From positions 1 to 22,110 of the forward strand of contig CAXNAA020000352.1 of NCBI GenBank assembly GCA_964200075.2: DNA of 22,110 nt, given 5' to 3'. How positions within the stretch are numbered: the first letter of the stretch is position 1; every line of letters starts with the position of its first letter. Under the pieces are notes generated by a model. That model was not told the DNA's origin. It made no database searches and saw nothing but the letters and a program-made list of their open reading frames with translations. Of this stretch, positions 20,023 to 22,110 are shown in pieces. The DNA is from Sphacelaria rigidula. Taxonomy: Eukaryota > Phaeophyceae > Sphacelariales. The position numbers and the translations under genes were made by a program.

Positions 20023-20814
20023 GTGTCGACTGGCGTGCAGGATGGATGGAATGATACCAAACGACTGACAGCACTTCGGGCCACCTATGCCTGTACTATT
20101 AATACGACGATCCCTCCACAACTGACGGGACTATCAGAGGCCGGGTTCTCGAAACAGAAGGTCGCTGGGGTTCGAAATTTAGGCCCCAGACTGACAACTC
20201 GCCTTGAAGACCACGTTAACACTATTGGCCATACTTCACCCCGAGATTACCACTATTGGACGAAGCTGTCCCGACCACATCGAGATGCCCCTATTGTGTG
20301 CGCATCTGATATGCTTGTGGACACGTTTTTCGTCTTTCTTCCTCAGCTAGGGGCGTCTAAATACGGTTCATCTGACACGGGGATGGGGAGGGGCTGTCCT
20401 GAAAGGATTAGTGTTGGGATCTGCCCTACGATGAGCATGCGTCGGATACCACCGAAGCACCCTCACGAGGCCGACCTTCGTGCCTGGACATGTATAGTGT
20501 ACTCTTCTCCTTGCCCTCACCTGGCAACAAATAGCTGCGATGGTGGGGGCGCCGGCCATGACAGAGTCGTTTTTGCGCTGCTGCTGTCCCTTCCAGAAGC
20601 GGGTATTTCAGCTTCCGCGTCGCCAAATGCATCCGACATGCTTGCGGTGCTGGCGCTTGGAGCTGCTGTTCAAAAGAAAGGGAGCGTCACGCCGTGTCAA
20701 AAGACGTCTTGTACGCAACACTTTGTCAAGACGGGTACACGTCAATCAAGCCAAGGCTCCTACAAATACCGATCTGGTGCAAAATATTACAAGTGGTATA
20801 GGCTGGTACGTTGA
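20023..20814 (+). other. 263-codon open frame, product unknown
   Basis: The longest open frame in the window. It opens at GTG and has no in-frame ATG before DMLVDTF, about a third of the way in. If coding, it is an exon or a relic. The sequence is Ser/Thr/Cys/Gly-rich with no domain I can recognise. A second plus-strand frame (20540-20977) overlaps its 3' part. The interspersed repeats R2/R1 begin about 45 bp after it ends, so it may be the inner part of a mobile element. Confidence 0.25.
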
Positions 20815-20856
20815 CGGGCTACAAGATTTTTTGACCAGTTTCCCTCCCCCGTATCT

Positions 20857-20905
20857 GTGGTCTGGTCCGGCGAAAACCCAGCGTGCTCCGTCCCGGCTTT
20901 GGAGG
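20857..20905. repeat. Interspersed repeat R2, fragment (copy 3)
   Basis: GTCCGGCGAAAACCCAGCGTGCTCCGTCCCGGCTTTGGAGGGA matches the core of R2 copy 1 at about 15349-15391. It is directly followed by R1, the reverse of the order at 16.6-17.0 kb. Confidence 0.75.
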
Positions 20906-20914
20906 GACGGACCC

Positions 20915-21125
20915 CTCATGGGGTTGGCATCGGTTGGCAACGACGCTGTAAACACACAACACCCACTGCGTCAGTAGGTAACCGGGTTACTGTTTTTTAT
21001 TGGGCGCTCGAGTTTTTTGTGCGGTAACCATCATGGTAATCGAGCTAGATTATATTCTGCGGGGTGGGAGAACCTCAATTCCGCGCAAAGGGGATCATCA
21101 TACTACGTATAGTACTGGGCGCCTG
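20915..21125. repeat. Interspersed repeat R1, copy 2
   Basis: GGGGTTGGCATCGGTTGGCAACGACGCTGTAAA..., CGAGCTAGATTATATT, AACCTCAATTCCGCGCAAAGG and TACTACGTATAGTACTGGGCG align along their length with 16575-16790, with moderate divergence and small indels. Confidence 0.78.
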
Positions 21126-21642
21126 AACTATGTTTTGTTCAGAAGGGTTTTTCTCGCGACTAATCTTCGATATAACTCGAAAGAGCTAGCGTCGGTAGTT
21201 TTTGTTAGAGTATACATCTCGTCTTTCCCCCCAAGTGCCCGAGTTGGTGTTAGTCTGTTTTGTCGGGCGACACGAGTACATACTCCATTCATCAGGCGGT
21301 GTTTTTGACCGTAAAACACAGTTCTTCGGCCCTGGTGCAATGAGTAGATAAAGTTAAAAACAAATGTAAATGTCTTCACTAATACGTTCGGGACAGGCTT
21401 GATCGACCGAAAATACCGAAGAGTCAGAATTTGGGCTGAAACGTGTCAACCCCCAATGACCGGTCAGCTCGGAAGTCACTCATTATTGGAACTGGAGTTT
21501 AACTGGAACTGGTGATGAGGACTCCAGTTTATCCAGCTTATTCGAAGTTTGCCGTTACCGGCTACCATTTTTTGTATGGTGAGTATATAACAAAGATGCT
21601 TACATGATTACGAACGAAATGACAGTAGGATTGGGGTCTGTA

Positions 21643-21687
21643 CCTGACAACAGTACAGGTACAGACAGTACAGTACAGTACAGTACT
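21643..21687. repeat. ACAGT pentanucleotide microsatellite
   Basis: GTACAGGTACAGACAGTACAGTACAGTACAGTACT, an impure pentamer run with internal dyad symmetry (GTAC). Confidence 0.8.
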
Positions 21688-22063
21688 CGTGGTCACTACA
21701 TCTCGAAGTGATATTCCGGATATATGCCAGGTTTGTCGTTTCATCGCACGACATCTGGAATAAAAAATAGCCAACAAACGGTGATCCGCGACCACCAAAA
21801 AAATACGAAGTACACCATGGCTTACAATTCAACTGCATGCGTGCTTGTGGGTTCGGACGGGAATCATTTGGCGCTTTGATCCCCGCGTGCTGCCAGCCTT
21901 GGCTTTTTTGCATCCTCCTCTCCTCACGGAGAGTCTCCTGCTGTATATTACAGATGAATGGTTTTTAAATCGCTCACCGCTTTGAATGATTTGAATGTCA
22001 TCCGAGAATGCCAAAAAATCCAATCCGAGACTCTATGTTCCTTTTTTGAATCCTGGAGTTTTT

Positions 22064-22090
22064 TTGGGGAGGGTGGGGGGGGGGGGGGGG
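22064..22090. repeat. G-rich tract ending in G16
   Basis: GGGGAGGGTG followed by a run of sixteen G (22075-22090). It is a potential G-quadruplex and a site where read length errors are likely. Confidence 0.85.
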
Positions 22091-22110
22091 TCGTAATAAT
22101 ATATTTGATT

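Noticed and set aside
20164-20190. tRNA T-arm (GGGGTTCGAAATTTAGGCCCC)
   Set aside because: Only a small 6-bp hairpin around GGTTCGA-like sequence; no A box or cloverleaf upstream at the right distance.
1-22110. CRISPR array, prokaryotic operon, rRNA
   Set aside because: No regularly spaced direct repeats, no clustered long ORFs with ribosome binding sites, and no rRNA-like conserved blocks were seen.

Overview
This is a eukaryotic nuclear window, not a prokaryotic one. Long open frames are scarce. The only protein family I can recognise is broken into short blocks separated by GT...AG introns, and most of the rest is repeat-derived, non-coding DNA. Long repeat-filled introns at middling GC would fit a brown alga or another large-genome stramenopile, but no sequence here proves the lineage, so that is inference. 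A run of 9 N at 19187-19195 marks an assembly gap.

The main content is one minus-strand gene spread over at least 14.6 kb (17532 down to the stop codon at 2901). Read in order, its exons give a HAD-superfamily phosphatase of the Cof / HAD-IIB type. The DxDGT-type nucleophile motif is at about 17.45 kb, and a cap-domain exon is at 12.74-12.93 kb. The conserved GTSK lysine exon is at 6.67-6.84 kb, and the terminal GDxxND exon is at 2.90-3.07 kb. Splice phases agree across these blocks (phase 2 into the first, phase 0 into the cap exon, phase 2 then 0 around the GTSK exon, phase 0 into the last). Three further small exons (16360-16418, 13133-13179, 12367-12400) are proposed because phase and family alignment both fit. 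One piece of about 20-25 residues between 12.3 and 6.8 kb is unresolved, and the true N-terminus is not secured (candidate exon at 19310-19402).

Layout from left to right. 1-2040: mostly unassigned, with a TGC microsatellite and a 49-bp tandem duplication. 2085-2790: a degenerate array built on TACCCAA/TTGGGTA. 2901-3071: last exon. 3072-6669: intron with unrecognised minus-strand open frames at 3.9-4.8 kb and a GGGACGTCCC-rich repeat zone at 4.8-5.25 kb. 6670-6835: GTSK exon. 6836-12366: long intron opening (genomically) with a nested fold-back element at 6950-7545. 12367-13179: three exons in 0.8 kb. 13180-17388: introns carrying two copies of an interspersed repeat, a tentative exon and a palindromic ATG/CAT microsatellite. 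17389-17532: nucleophile exon. 17533-22110: upstream DNA with the N gap, a tRNA-like SINE head, a 263-codon open frame, another copy of the interspersed repeat and a terminal G16 tract.

No prokaryotic operon, CRISPR array, intact tRNA or rRNA was seen.
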